IMG/VR virus record: IMGVR_UViG_3300017971_000706
Coordinates: 1 to 25,914 of that record
Strand: one strand, 5' to 3'
Source of the DNA: a virus
Length of the DNA: 25,914 nucleotides
Both the position numbers and the translations under genes were made by a program. Below are positions 6,187 to 14,754 of this stretch, piece by piece; within the stretch, counting starts at the first letter, position 1; every line of letters begins with the position of its first letter. Below the pieces are notes generated by a model. It did not search any database. It worked only from the letters and a program-made list of their open reading frames with translations, and was not told where the DNA came from.

Positions 6187-9100
6187 TCAAGCGGCAACCC
6201 GGCGGGCCGAGCCGCCGATTGAGAAGCCTGTCAGTTTGCCTTCTTTCACGGCCTTCCACAACCCGTCGTCGATGATTCGAACAGCCATTAGCCATGTGCC
6301 AGCTTTAATCCGTGTACCGTCAATTGTCAAATCGCATGGTGCAACGTAGTTCTCGAGTATTTTGACTTTGCCGCTCACGATGTATCGGTGCATCAAGCCA
6401 ACACCGCCGAACTCTTCCATAAACTTGTGGCAGACGTTTCTAATCTCTTCCTTGCTGTAGATGTCGTTTTGAGCATCGACCGTTTCCGGTTCCAGCACTA
6501 TGCCGTAGACGAAGCGTTCTTCTTGCGTTTTGACTATCGGCAGGACTGATTCTTCACCGCGTTTTGTAATGTCGCAGAGGATGGACTCCAGGCACTTCTT
6601 TATTTCCCACGGGTGGGCTTTTCCGGCTACCTCTTCTGTCGTCATGGGCCGTTCGTTGGTCTTGTCGATCACAGTGGGGGTGAACCAGTGTATAAATTGC
6701 TGCCTACCCGGTGTCTTATCCACCAGCAACTCCGTCGACTCTACTCGCAGCACGTCGCCTGGCTTGGCGTCCAATTTAGCGCTAAACGTTTTGCCAATAG
6801 GCGTATAGAGCTTGCCGTTGATCTCCACCACCTCTTTCCACTTGTCTTTTTCGCTCTCTGGTATGGGGCCTATGGCGCAGTGGAAGTTGTATACTCCACT
6901 GGTTCCCTTTACCGGGTGGCGGTCGTAGACGATGGCCCGTATTTCCTGTACCTCTTTGAGCTTACCCCACGAAGACGTTTGCCCGCCCAGCGAATAGGTA
7001 GAGGAAGCGAGCTTGAGCATTACCCCTTCCGAGCCCGGCAGCTTCCTCGCCCAGCTCATAGCGCTTCTCATTTCGTCTACGTCGCCCACCATTTTGACCT
7101 CGGATAGAACTAGTGGCTGACGCTTGCCTTTGGCGCCTCCGAAGAAGTTATCCTCCAGTACCTTTCGGCGTGCTACGAACGACTCGGCGAGAAGGTTATG
7201 GCCTTGGTAGTACAGTATGTCGTGTACCATTAACCGCACGTTGGAATCGTCCTGTTTCTCCTTGCCTCTGAACATAGCCAAGTCGCGGCGTGGCATGAAG
7301 TCTCCAGCTTCGTTTATCGCCATAAATTCCGTGTCGATTATCCAATCGCCTGGAATCTTTTTAAGCTCTGCCGTTACGTAGGGCAGGAGGGGTAGGAGGT
7401 CGCGTTTCTCATCGTCGGTGAACGATAGCAATCGATCACCTTTTTTCTCAACCACGAACCTAAAGCCATTCCACTTTCCCTCCACGCCTACGCCTTGCTC
7501 CAGGTACTCCGGCTTGCCGAACTCTTCCATTGCCACGTTGGCATCGTCCAATAGCTTAGTCGGCTTCATCGGTTTGAATATTGCCAACGGGCGTAGCTCC
7601 GTTCTGTCCGTGTCTGGATCTTTCTTTTCTGGATCCCAGATCTGCACTCCGTCTTCGACGGGCACTGCCTTATCCACTTCTTCCTCGGTCGGATACTCCA
7701 CGTCGATGAGCGTAACGTCTCCTGCCAGCCACGGGTCGTCGTCGGCCTTGGACGTAGTTACTTCCTTATTAATTGCCAGAACCCAGATCGGGGAGTCTTT
7801 CTCCTCTGCCTCTAGCGTGTAGCTGCCCGTCAATTTCTTACCGCCGAAGCGTAGGTGCAATCGACCGGCATCCATCTCCTCCACCTCTACCTTGCCGCTG
7901 TCGATGATAGCTACTTGAGAGGGTGTGGCTTTGGTATCGTTGAGGACGTCCCCGTCGTACATCTCACCCGGTTCCACGGCTCCGTCCAATGTCAGTAGAG
8001 CCTTGCCTTTGACGCGGACCAGGTGGGCCGTGATAGCCTCCTCGCCGGAGAGCGGGTCGTGTTGCAACCTGTAATCGAGCAGGCCCTTGGTGTCGTCGAT
8101 AGCCAGGTGCCAGATCTGACGGCTCGGGGCGTTACGGACCGACGCCGGTCCTTTCCACCACTGCCAGGAGAGCACGAACTTGCGCTCGGCCTTGCCAACT
8201 CGTTTGTTACACCACCCTCCTACCCGCTCCTCATCTCCACAGATTATGCAGCGTGGATGTCCGTTGGGGTGTGTCCATTTTGCAGCCTGAAACTTATGCG
8301 GCTTGGTCGCTTCTGGTTTCTTTTTGTTCTCCGCGATCAAGGCGTTCTCCCTTTCGAGATCTGCCTGATCCGCTGGGCTGAGTTTTTTAGTAACGTCTTT
8401 AGGGGGAACGTAGAGGTACATCTTCTGTATAACTCTGCGGAACTCGCCGTTGACTATTTTAACGTTCTCCTCCGTAAAAAACTTCTCCTTTACCAATGCG
8501 TCGCGTGCCTCTTGCGCTTCTCTACCGTTCATTTCCCAGTAGCGGAATTGCTTGGGCGTTGCTTCTTCCAACGTGCTCGGTATGGCCGACCTTCCTTGAG
8601 GTGGCATGGTTCCTCGCTGTACGGCGTGGGGCTTGAGCACGGAGGGCAGAGCCGATTTAGAAACCATGCACGTCCAGAAGAAGCGGTCTGATGCCGGGTG
8701 CCCTTCGTCGTCCTGCTCGTTCTCCGCTGCTTCCTTCGCTCCTGACAGTTGGCGGAAGTACATCACCCCGTTGAGCGCCTTGCCGTTGGTGAAGAACTGC
8801 TCGTGGAAGTATGGCTTCTGAATACCCCACTCCACCTTGGGCCTATCGGCTACCACCATTACGCCTGCTTCCTCCCTGGTGCCTCCCACCGTACCAGGCT
8901 CGAACACTTTATTGTCCATATCCAGCCAGGCGAGCGGCTGCCTGCTTTTCGGGTAGCACGCCAGCCTTGCCGGTGCGATGAATGGCTTGGTGTACCGGCT
9001 ACCATCCGGTGAGAACTCGTCGGCTATCATCCTCGCCTGCTCCACCGTGTTCACGTCCGGCACTCGTCCTTCTCTTTGGTTAGCCATGGTCCAGCCTACC

Positions 9101-10806
9101 AAGTAGCCGTCGATTTTCATTCGCAAGTCCATGTGCAACGACTTCCCTCTGAAGTGGTACTGCACAACTGATTCCAGCTTGCCTTCTTTCTTAGGCCAGT
9201 CCATTAATGGGTCGTCCTGCTTGGCGACTGCCATCTGCTTGATCTCGTACTTCGGCCTGAATTGCACAACGAGATCTGCAAGCTCTATGTGGTTGGTGAA
9301 CGGTCCTCCCAAGTGGTCGTCCATTAATGATAGTCGTTTAGAGAGGTCGGGCGGCAGCATACGTCCAAGCCTGAAGTGCAGGACGTGCTTTAGCTCATCG
9401 CTAATCGGGCCTTTTACCAGGAGGTCTATATCGTTGTTCGTCTTCCCTCGATTGGGCAACCCGCCCACCATGTATAAGAACGGCATGCGAATCTTGAACG
9501 ACTCGAAGTGCTTGAGCACGTCGTCCATTAAAATCTCCGGCAGCTCTGCGCCATCGGCGGACGGTCGTATTACAGCCGCTGCTCGCTTGGCGTTACGCAT
9601 GTCTTCCGACTCCCTCCACAAGTCGTTATCGTGGCTAACGTTCATTCCTCGCAGGGTCATTTCGTCGATGATGAACACATAGGCGTTGAGCAGTGCCTCT
9701 CTATTCAGCTCGCCCACGCTCAGTTTATCATTGCCAGCAAAGTTAGCGCCGTGCAGTTGGTGCATACGGTGGTGTAGCGATAGCAGCTCCTGGTCGTCAA
9801 TGGGCCTTAACGACCTTGGGTTAATCTCGTCTATCGCCATCTTCGTCTCTGTTTGTACCTCGTACGGCTCATCCGCCTTTGCCAGTTGAGTTAAGTCTTC
9901 CTTCTTTGCCTTTGCCTGTTGGTATCGGGCGTCGAAGGCCTTTTGGAAATCTAGCGACTCTCGAATACAGAACTTGAGCCTTCCTTCCCACCCGCTCGGG
10001 TCCAGCTTACGCCTGTTGAATCTACCTCTTACCTCTTGCGACATTCCCCTCCACGGCCCACCGTGCATACGCGGCCAGCCGTCTGGATCTTTCGTAACCC
10101 ACATCACCCGTCCGAACGCCCTTGGCCCAACGGCGTACGAAGCGGGGTCGACGGAATCGATGATGTCCCAGTAGCGTAAATAGTATCGCAGGCGGTTAGC
10201 TGCCACGCCCAACAGGTGGATCTTCGTTTTCGGCACGAGGTAGGCAAGCTCTGCGCGTTGAGCCAGGCGGTCCCTGATTATCTGCCTGTACAATTGTCGC
10301 AGCTTGTCGTAGGGCAGCTTGTCGTTAACCTTTGAGCCGCTTGGCGCGATGGCCAGTGGGTTGTTAGGGCTGGCTCCAGTGAGCAAGCCTGCCCAGCAGA
10401 TCTTATCTCCCGACCGGTACACGGGGTCCAGCTTATTGGTAAACTTGTACCACATATGGTCGACGAGGATGGGGTTGAACCCTTTGCCCTTCATCGTTTC
10501 GTAGTTACGCAGCGTTACCCCTCTGTTTCTAAGATCGTCTAGCACCACGTACTCGTCGAACAGGCCCTTATGGTCGGACAGGAACTTGAGGTAATCTTTC
10601 AACACCACCGTGCCAGGCGCTTTGAAGTTAGTGAAGGCGCCCGAGTCCAGCATGAGCGAAACGCCGTCTTGCCTCTTCAGCTTGTCGAGGTGCTTTACGT
10701 GCATCTTTCCTTTGATGATATTCGCGTACGAGATCAGCATATGCGAAACCATAGGCCGGAGGTATTGAATATCCCTAGGCTCGTTTAAAGCGTAGTACCA
10801 CTTCAT
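6187..10806 (-). CDS. Giant fusion: DpdA/TGT-like, nucleotidyltransferase, LigD phosphoesterase, DNA ligase, XkdF prohead protease
   Basis: An uninterrupted 1539-residue frame. Residues 1-300: TGT/DpdA-like base-exchange domain, with 'LMLDSGAF' (D54), 'YVVLDD', 'KIHLLGV' and 'DSVDPASYAVG' (candidate nucleophile D217). Residues 340-530: Pol-beta-type nucleotidyltransferase, 'GGLPNRG..NDIDLL' (D459, D461) and 'IELADLVV'. Residues 544-720: LigD 3'-phosphoesterase-like, 'VVQYHF..SLHMDLRM' (H551, H558, D560, R562) and 'GIQKPYFHE'. Residues 853-1015: a Cys cluster and a second, degenerate phosphoesterase-like region ending 'WVLAINK'. Residues 1070-1385: ATP-dependent ligase with motif I KWNGFR (K1111), 'DTEF', 'SEGVMLK', 'WGKLKE' and an OB fold. 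Residues 1430-1539: XkdF protease, 'VYGIVLEPETVDAQNDIY', 'GLMHR' (H1473) and 'GFSIGG' (S1529). It starts 3 nt after the ArcS-like gene, with GGGAG upstream. It could act whole or be self-cleaved. Confidence 0.82.
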   Translation of the reverse strand: MKWYYALNEPRDIQYLRPMVSHMLISYANIIKGKMHVKHLDKLKRQDGVSLMLDSGAFTNFKAPGTVVLKDYLKFLSDHKGLFDEYVVLDDLRNRGVTLRNYETMKGKGFNPILVDHMWYKFTNKLDPVYRSGDKICWAGLLTGASPNNPLAIAPSGSKVNDKLPYDKLRQLYRQIIRDRLAQRAELAYLVPKTKIHLLGVAANRLRYYLRYWDIIDSVDPASYAVGPRAFGRVMWVTKDPDGWPRMHGGPWRGMSQEVRGRFNRRKLDPSGWEGRLKFCIRESLDFQKAFDARYQQAKAKKEDLTQLAKADEPYEVQTETKMAIDEINPRSLRPIDDQELLSLHHRMHQLHGANFAGNDKLSVGELNREALLNAYVFIIDEMTLRGMNVSHDNDLWRESEDMRNAKRAAAVIRPSADGAELPEILMDDVLKHFESFKIRMPFLYMVGGLPNRGKTNNDIDLLVKGPISDELKHVLHFRLGRMLPPDLSKRLSLMDDHLGGPFTNHIELADLVVQFRPKYEIKQMAVAKQDDPLMDWPKKEGKLESVVQYHFRGKSLHMDLRMKIDGYLVGWTMANQREGRVPDVNTVEQARMIADEFSPDGSRYTKPFIAPARLACYPKSRQPLAWLDMDNKVFEPGTVGGTREEAGVMVVADRPKVEWGIQKPYFHEQFFTNGKALNGVMYFRQLSGAKEAAENEQDDEGHPASDRFFWTCMVSKSALPSVLKPHAVQRGTMPPQGRSAIPSTLEEATPKQFRYWEMNGREAQEARDALVKEKFFTEENVKIVNGEFRRVIQKMYLYVPPKDVTKKLSPADQADLERENALIAENKKKPEATKPHKFQAAKWTHPNGHPRCIICGDEERVGGWCNKRVGKAERKFVLSWQWWKGPASVRNAPSRQIWHLAIDDTKGLLDYRLQHDPLSGEEAITAHLVRVKGKALLTLDGAVEPGEMYDGDVLNDTKATPSQVAIIDSGKVEVEEMDAGRLHLRFGGKKLTGSYTLEAEEKDSPIWVLAINKEVTTSKADDDPWLAGDVTLIDVEYPTEEEVDKAVPVEDGVQIWDPEKKDPDTDRTELRPLAIFKPMKPTKLLDDANVAMEEFGKPEYLEQGVGVEGKWNGFRFVVEKKGDRLLSFTDDEKRDLLPLLPYVTAELKKIPGDWIIDTEFMAINEAGDFMPRRDLAMFRGKEKQDDSNVRLMVHDILYYQGHNLLAESFVARRKVLEDNFFGGAKGKRQPLVLSEVKMVGDVDEMRSAMSWARKLPGSEGVMLKLASSTYSLGGQTSSWGKLKEVQEIRAIVYDRHPVKGTSGVYNFHCAIGPIPESEKDKWKEVVEINGKLYTPIGKTFSAKLDAKPGDVLRVESTELLVDKTPGRQQFIHWFTPTVIDKTNERPMTTEEVAGKAHPWEIKKCLESILCDITKRGEESVLPIVKTQEERFVYGIVLEPETVDAQNDIYSKEEIRNVCHKFMEEFGGVGLMHRYIVSGKVKILENYVAPCDLTIDGTRIKAGTWLMAVRIIDDGLWKAVKEGKLTGFSIGGSARRVAA

Positions 10807-10809
10807 TGG

Positions 10810-11691
10810 CTACTCCCGTTCTTTGTCCAGCTCATTGACAGCACGTTCCAATGCGTGCAGGTGCTCAGTGAGCAGAAGGTTCTCATAGGTGTCGCGGTAG
10901 TGATTACCAAGCACCCATTTTATTTTTGGTTTAGCTTCTTGCGGCACGAGGTCCATCCCCCGCCGCACACCGTATGCGTAGAAGTCGGAGTACACTACTA
11001 CGGAATCATAGCGATGTTTGGTGAAGTACCACGACACGGCATCCACCACTCGCTCGATGTAGGGTACTCCCGAATCGTAGTGCGGCATATACTCCCATAG
11101 CTCTTGCGGTGCCAGCCCCAGCACGCCCGTGGCTATTATCAGGTGCCATCCTTTCGGCATTATGTTGAGGATAGCTTTGTGCAGCGCCGATGGGTACGGT
11201 TTCTCCGCGGAGCATGGTGAGATGATAGCCAGGTTGCCTGGTGGCACGTAGTCGTTGAGCTTCTCTCTGAACGCCAGCACCTCCGGTCGGAAGAACGAAC
11301 CATTGCACGTTACCGGGAAGGCTTGCTTCTTACTCCATCTCACTCTCAACGAGCATGGCCATTCGGTGTCTGCCAGGTAGAGTGCGTGTACCAGCTCCGG
11401 CCTGCACGTCGATGAAACCTCCAGCACTCGGCGCTTGTCATCCGCCTCGGCGTAGGCTGCGGGCCAATCCATATTGCCAGCCTCCCACCCCGGCTGGTGC
11501 ACTTCGGCAACTGAGAGCACCTTGTGTCCAAGGTACTGCACGAACGGCGACCAGCATGACGGAACGTTCTCGCACTCTATAGTGTTCGTCGCGTAACCTA
11601 ATAGGCGAAAGAAGGCCAGCCACGCATCGTACTCGTGGGCGTAGGAAGCTCCTACTGCACCGCTGATTAACTCCGCACAATCGATTTTCAT
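10810..11691 (-). CDS. Archaeosine-synthase-like (ArcS/DUF5591) 7-deazaguanine enzyme
   Basis: A 293-residue protein. Its centre reads 'ISPCSAEKPYPSALH' (C160, K164, P165, Y166, H171), close to the ArcS signature P-C-x3-K-P-Y-x2-S-x2-H but with one residue fewer between Y and S. It is followed by 'TGVLGLAPQELWEYMPHYDS' (about 188-207), matching the 'L-G-x-V-P-x-E-L-x-x-x-Y-P' segment of the same family. In archaea ArcS acts on preQ0 in tRNA, the conserved Lys motif being essential. Here the substrate is more likely preQ0 as a free base or in DNA. It overlaps queC by 4 bp (ATGA) and precedes the DpdA-like fusion, so it probably decorates or converts the 7-substituent. The N-terminal 140 residues are not recognised. 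The exact product is unknown. Confidence 0.72.
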   Translation of the reverse strand: MKIDCAELISGAVGASYAHEYDAWLAFFRLLGYATNTIECENVPSCWSPFVQYLGHKVLSVAEVHQPGWEAGNMDWPAAYAEADDKRRVLEVSSTCRPELVHALYLADTEWPCSLRVRWSKKQAFPVTCNGSFFRPEVLAFREKLNDYVPPGNLAIISPCSAEKPYPSALHKAILNIMPKGWHLIIATGVLGLAPQELWEYMPHYDSGVPYIERVVDAVSWYFTKHRYDSVVVYSDFYAYGVRRGMDLVPQEAKPKIKWVLGNHYRDTYENLLLTEHLHALERAVNELDKERE

Positions 11692-12350
11692 TTTTCGTAC
11701 TCCGTTGGGTCTTTCACGCCAGCGTCTCTGAACGCTTCCTTACGCTCCGTGCAAGTACCGCATGTGCCGCAGTGCAGCTTGCCACCTCCACGGTAGCAGC
11801 TCCACGTCTTTTCGAAGGGCACCTTTAACTCTGCTCCTCGTTTCACTATTTCTGTTTTCGACATACCCGAGAACGGAGCCGATAGCTCCATGCAGCTCCA
11901 GTCGCATAGCCATAGGGCTTGTCGCATGGCTGCGATAAACTCCTCTCGACAGTCGGGGTAGATGGCGTGGTCGCCTTTGTGCGCTGCGTATGCGAGGGCG
12001 TTGCACTTGTTGGCTATGGCGTAGCCTGCGGCGATGGAGAGCATAATCATATTGCGATTAGGCACAACAGTGACCTTCATGTTCTCCGACTCGTAATGTC
12101 CGTCCGGCACCTCTACTGCATCGTTGAGCAGTGCGCTATTCCCTGCGATGATAGGTCCTATGCTACTCACGTCCGCTACTCGGTGCGGTACTTTTATGAG
12201 CTGGCACACCTCTTTGGCTTTTTCCAATTCGCAGCTATGGCGCTGTCCGTAATCGAAGGAGATAGCGAGCAGGCCGTGTCCTGCTTCTTTGAGGTGGTAC
12301 AGCAAGGTGGTTGAGTCCAGTCCTCCGCTTACTACCGCTACGATCTTCAT
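11688..12350 (-). CDS. queC: 7-cyano-7-deazaguanine (preQ0) synthase QueC
   Basis: A 220-residue protein of normal QueC length. QueC converts 7-carboxy-7-deazaguanine to preQ0 using ATP and ammonia. The PP-loop 'SGGLDSTT' is at residues 8-15, with '[12 protein letters not shown]' after it and 'VPNRNMIML' in the core, all QueC hallmarks. The zinc site is C185, C194, C197 and C200 in '[17 protein letters not shown]'. It overlaps folE upstream and the ArcS-like gene downstream by 4 bp each, so all are made from one coupled message. In phages QueC supplies preQ0 for insertion in DNA by DpdA-type enzymes, and the neighbouring DpdA-like domain fits that use. QueD and QueE are not in the window. Confidence 0.95.
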   Translation of the reverse strand: MKIVAVVSGGLDSTTLLYHLKEAGHGLLAISFDYGQRHSCELEKAKEVCQLIKVPHRVADVSSIGPIIAGNSALLNDAVEVPDGHYESENMKVTVVPNRNMIMLSIAAGYAIANKCNALAYAAHKGDHAIYPDCREEFIAAMRQALWLCDWSCMELSAPFSGMSKTEIVKRGAELKVPFEKTWSCYRGGGKLHCGTCGTCTERKEAFRDAGVKDPTEYEK

Positions 12351-12958
12351 CGCTCACCTCCAAGATCCATCTCCATCAGTCTTAGCGCTTCTGCTCGTGC
12401 TGCCACGTCGTGGCGCAGGGCACCTTGCATATAGGAGGTGACGAGCCCGGCCCCGTTTTTCTCAACTCCTCGCGCTGCGAAACAGAGGTGGCGGGCTTTT
12501 ACCACCACCGCTACGCCCAGCGGCGCTATGGCTTCTTGTATGGCTTCGGCTATTTGTTTTGTCAGCCTCTCTTGGAGTTGAAGTCTTCTGGAGTATGCCT
12601 CCACCACCCTTGCCAATTTACTTGCTCCCACCACCCGGCCGTTGCCGTTGGGTATGTAGGCGACCGTGGCCGTACCGCTGAACGGCAAGATGTGATGTTC
12701 GCAGAACGACCAGAACTCGATTGGGCCCATGAGAATCATTTGGTCGTAGCCGTCCGATTCGAAATCGCGTTGCAGTATTTTTTGAGCATCGACCTTGTAG
12801 CCTTGGAACAATCTCCTCCACGATCTCACTACTCTCGCTGGAGTATCTTTGAGCCCCTCTCGATCTGGATCATCGCCTATGGCTTTGATCATAGCTCGCA
12901 CTATTTGCGTATGCTCTTGCTCTAACTTTGTCAGCTCGTTCGCTTCACTCTCGCTCAT
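12347..12958 (-). CDS. folE: GTP cyclohydrolase I (FolE)
   Basis: A 203-residue protein, slightly shorter than most bacterial FolE. FolE turns GTP into dihydroneopterin triphosphate, the first step of 7-deazaguanine (and folate) synthesis. '[18 protein letters not shown]' is the usual N-terminal signature. '[11 protein letters not shown]' carries zinc ligands C86 and H89, with C159 in '[14 protein letters not shown]' as the third. '[25 protein letters not shown]' is the long conserved block, given here as positions 109-133. It starts by a 4 bp overlap with the unknown gene upstream and overlaps queC at its end. With queC next to it and no folate genes around, a role in DNA base modification is the best reading. 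Confidence 0.94.
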   Translation of the reverse strand: MSESEANELTKLEQEHTQIVRAMIKAIGDDPDREGLKDTPARVVRSWRRLFQGYKVDAQKILQRDFESDGYDQMILMGPIEFWSFCEHHILPFSGTATVAYIPNGNGRVVGASKLARVVEAYSRRLQLQERLTKQIAEAIQEAIAPLGVAVVVKARHLCFAARGVEKNGAGLVTSYMQGALRHDVAARAEALRLMEMDLGGER

Positions 12959-13839
12959 TCTATTTCACCTTCTGATTCCTCTTCCGACTGCCAGCAGGCC
13001 TCTGCTGCTTCTTCGTAGATGGCGTCTCGCAGGTCGGCGTCGCTCAACTCTCCTCCGCCATCCTCCGGCCCTTGGAAGTCTTCGTCGTAGTGCTTCAGTG
13101 CCCACGTGGCTTTCACTTGCAGAGCCGACGCCTCATCGCTCAGTTCCCGCCACGACTTCTCCAAGTCGCGTGGCAGGTCGGCGGGGCGTTGGCTCAGTGC
13201 TGCTACCAGCGCGTCGATCACGTCGAGCGGGTTGGAGCTTTCCTTTGCCAGGTCGCACTTCTCTATCTCCATGCCGTCCAGGCTATAGGCCAGCTCCTCT
13301 GTCTTTTCAGCCAAACTCCTGCAACCTGCTGCAAGTGTAGGAGCCAGCGAGTCTATTTCCTTTGCATAGCCTGGTAGGGTATCGCTGGTCCATGCCAGTG
13401 CCACCTTGAGAATGGAGAGGCGTTTAGCTGTATGTTCGTTCAGTTCCATGCTATCCATCGCCACTCCCGACCAGTCGAATTTTTCTATCATCCTGGTAGA
13501 GCCGTAGATGCTTTCATCCAGCGGTCGTGGTTTATCGAACAGTTCCACAACGATTACCGGGTACAGCGAGAACTTCCTTACAGAAGGCCACTGTGCTCGT
13601 CGCTCGTCGTGCGACAGTCCGTGTTCTTCTTGTCTCTTGGCCAGTTGCTTTATGGTGACTGCTTCCGGCTCGCCCAGCTCCACGGTGCCCAGTACTTCTT
13701 CCGGTCCAACCAGGAGCGAGTGGCCAGCCACGTCTTCTGCTGCTGGCACGACCACGCACGTCTCCATGCCCTTGGCGATCTTGTCGCCGTGCGTACCAGC
13801 TACGTATAGTGCCCTAGCGGGCAGAGCGGAGATATTCAT
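12955..13839 (-). CDS. Hypothetical protein, first gene coupled to folE
   Basis: A 294-residue protein with no family I recognise. The N-terminal half is mixed alpha/beta and neutral; '[20 protein letters not shown]' looks like a buried strand after a helix. The middle is helical. The end (from about residue 250) is strongly acidic ('[20 protein letters not shown]', then Glu-rich). GGAGAGTAAA precedes the ATG at 13839. Its stop overlaps the folE start by 4 bp (ATGA), so it is produced together with the base-modification enzymes. That coupling suggests, but does not show, a role in the same pathway. It could instead be a head protein that folE was inserted behind. Confidence 0.55.
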   Translation of the reverse strand: MNISALPARALYVAGTHGDKIAKGMETCVVVPAAEDVAGHSLLVGPEEVLGTVELGEPEAVTIKQLAKRQEEHGLSHDERRAQWPSVRKFSLYPVIVVELFDKPRPLDESIYGSTRMIEKFDWSGVAMDSMELNEHTAKRLSILKVALAWTSDTLPGYAKEIDSLAPTLAAGCRSLAEKTEELAYSLDGMEIEKCDLAKESSNPLDVIDALVAALSQRPADLPRDLEKSWRELSDEASALQVKATWALKHYDEDFQGPEDGGGELSDADLRDAIYEEAAEACWQSEEESEGEIE

Positions 13840-13850
13840 TTTACTCTCCT

Positions 13851-14363
13851 CTACTTGGGTTCTGGATCTTTACCCCAGTCTATTTTGTCCTTGTCCTCGT
13901 CTTCTTCTTTTGCGTTGAGGTCGGAGGGCCACACGAAGTCGTCCTCCTTTTTTTCGCCTTGCTCCTCCTCTCCCGCTGTCGCAGTTTCCTTCTCTCCTTC
14001 TCCATCTCCACCTTCTTCATTCCCCTTGCCGTCGTCGCTTCCTCCCTCTCCGCCTGCTTCGCTTTCACCTTCGTCTTTAGCTGGTGGTTCTTCTTCTTTC
14101 TTTTCTTCTTCTTTGTCGCCTTCTTCGTTCTTCCCCACGGAAGCTTCTAATAAGGAGCGACCGCAATGTGGGCATGTGTCTGGGTTTCCCACGAAGCGCC
14201 CGCCGCAGAACGGGCATGTCTTTTGAGGCGGCCTTGGCGATGACATACCGCCTGGCACAACCTTCTCTTCTTTCTCCTCCGCCTTGTTCATATCGCTGGG
14301 CCAGGAGAAATCCTCATCCGTGCTCTTTATTACCTGCTCGCCTTGCTTCTTCTTCTCGTCCAT
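13851..14363 (-). CDS. Acidic zinc-ribbon protein with two WPSD[ML]N motifs
   Basis: A 170-residue protein. A compact zinc ribbon, C50-x2-C53 and C64-x2-C67 ('CPFCGGRFVGNPDTCPHCG'), is embedded in disordered Glu/Lys/Gly-rich sequence, strongly acidic from about residue 79 to 142. Near each end is the same short motif: 'FSWPSDMNKAEE' (19-30) and 'FVWPSDLNAKEE' (143-154). A third copy of the core lies at the C-terminus of the scaffold-like protein. GGAGGTAAAGTT precedes the ATG. The 58 bp gap upstream holds this ribosome site and an imperfect small hairpin. The motif sharing suggests an assembly partner that binds the same surface as the scaffold, which is inference. Confidence 0.6.
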   Translation of the reverse strand: MDEKKKQGEQVIKSTDEDFSWPSDMNKAEEKEEKVVPGGMSSPRPPQKTCPFCGGRFVGNPDTCPHCGRSLLEASVGKNEEGDKEEEKKEEEPPAKDEGESEAGGEGGSDDGKGNEEGGDGEGEKETATAGEEEQGEKKEDDFVWPSDLNAKEEDEDKDKIDWGKDPEPK

Positions 14364-14421
14364 AACTTTACCTCCGTTATTTAGAATCGCTCACGCTTTC
14401 GGCGTCGCTTTACCTAGCTAG

Positions 14422-14754
14422 TTACTTACTCCAATCCTCCATTGCCTCTTGAGGCGGTGGGCCGAGTCGCAGCCCTACCGCCGGGAGGCAGAGTCGCAGT
14501 GCTCCGTAAGTTCCCTCAAAACCGTTCCACCCTTTTACCTTGCTTCGTTCTCCCAGCGAATGGAACCATACTCTCAGCAGGTCGGTACGGCTACGCGCAA
14601 TCGACCTTGCCTGTTTGATTCTCGTGTCGTACTTCTCATCCAGTGGGGCCATGTAGCCGTTGCCTTTATACAACGTACCCGACCACTTAAAGTCACCTAC
14701 GTGATCTCCACCACCATTTTCGTATATAGGTGTAGTGTAGATCTTATTGACCAT
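14422..14754 (-). CDS. Small hypothetical protein in head module
   Basis: A 110-residue protein, unrecognised. It starts MVNKIYTTPIYENGGGDHVG and has Gly/Tyr/Trp-rich, strand-prone sequence ('DFKWSGTLYKGNGYMAPLDE') followed by a basic helix ('RIKQARSIARSRTDLLRVWF'). It lacks Cys clusters, a signal peptide and membrane spans. Its ATG overlaps the end of the 321-residue gene by 11 bp, so translation is probably coupled. Its place between the minor head protein and the base-modification genes suggests a head or virion component. Confidence 0.55.
   Translation of the reverse strand: MVNKIYTTPIYENGGGDHVGDFKWSGTLYKGNGYMAPLDEKYDTRIKQARSIARSRTDLLRVWFHSLGERSKVKGWNGFEGTYGALRLCLPAVGLRLGPPPQEAMEDWSK

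Noticed and set aside
6136-6189. Stop-codon readthrough joining the giant protein to the scaffold
   Set aside because: The frames are in phase, but three in-frame stops (TGA, TAA, TGA) lie between them, so simple readthrough is unlikely.
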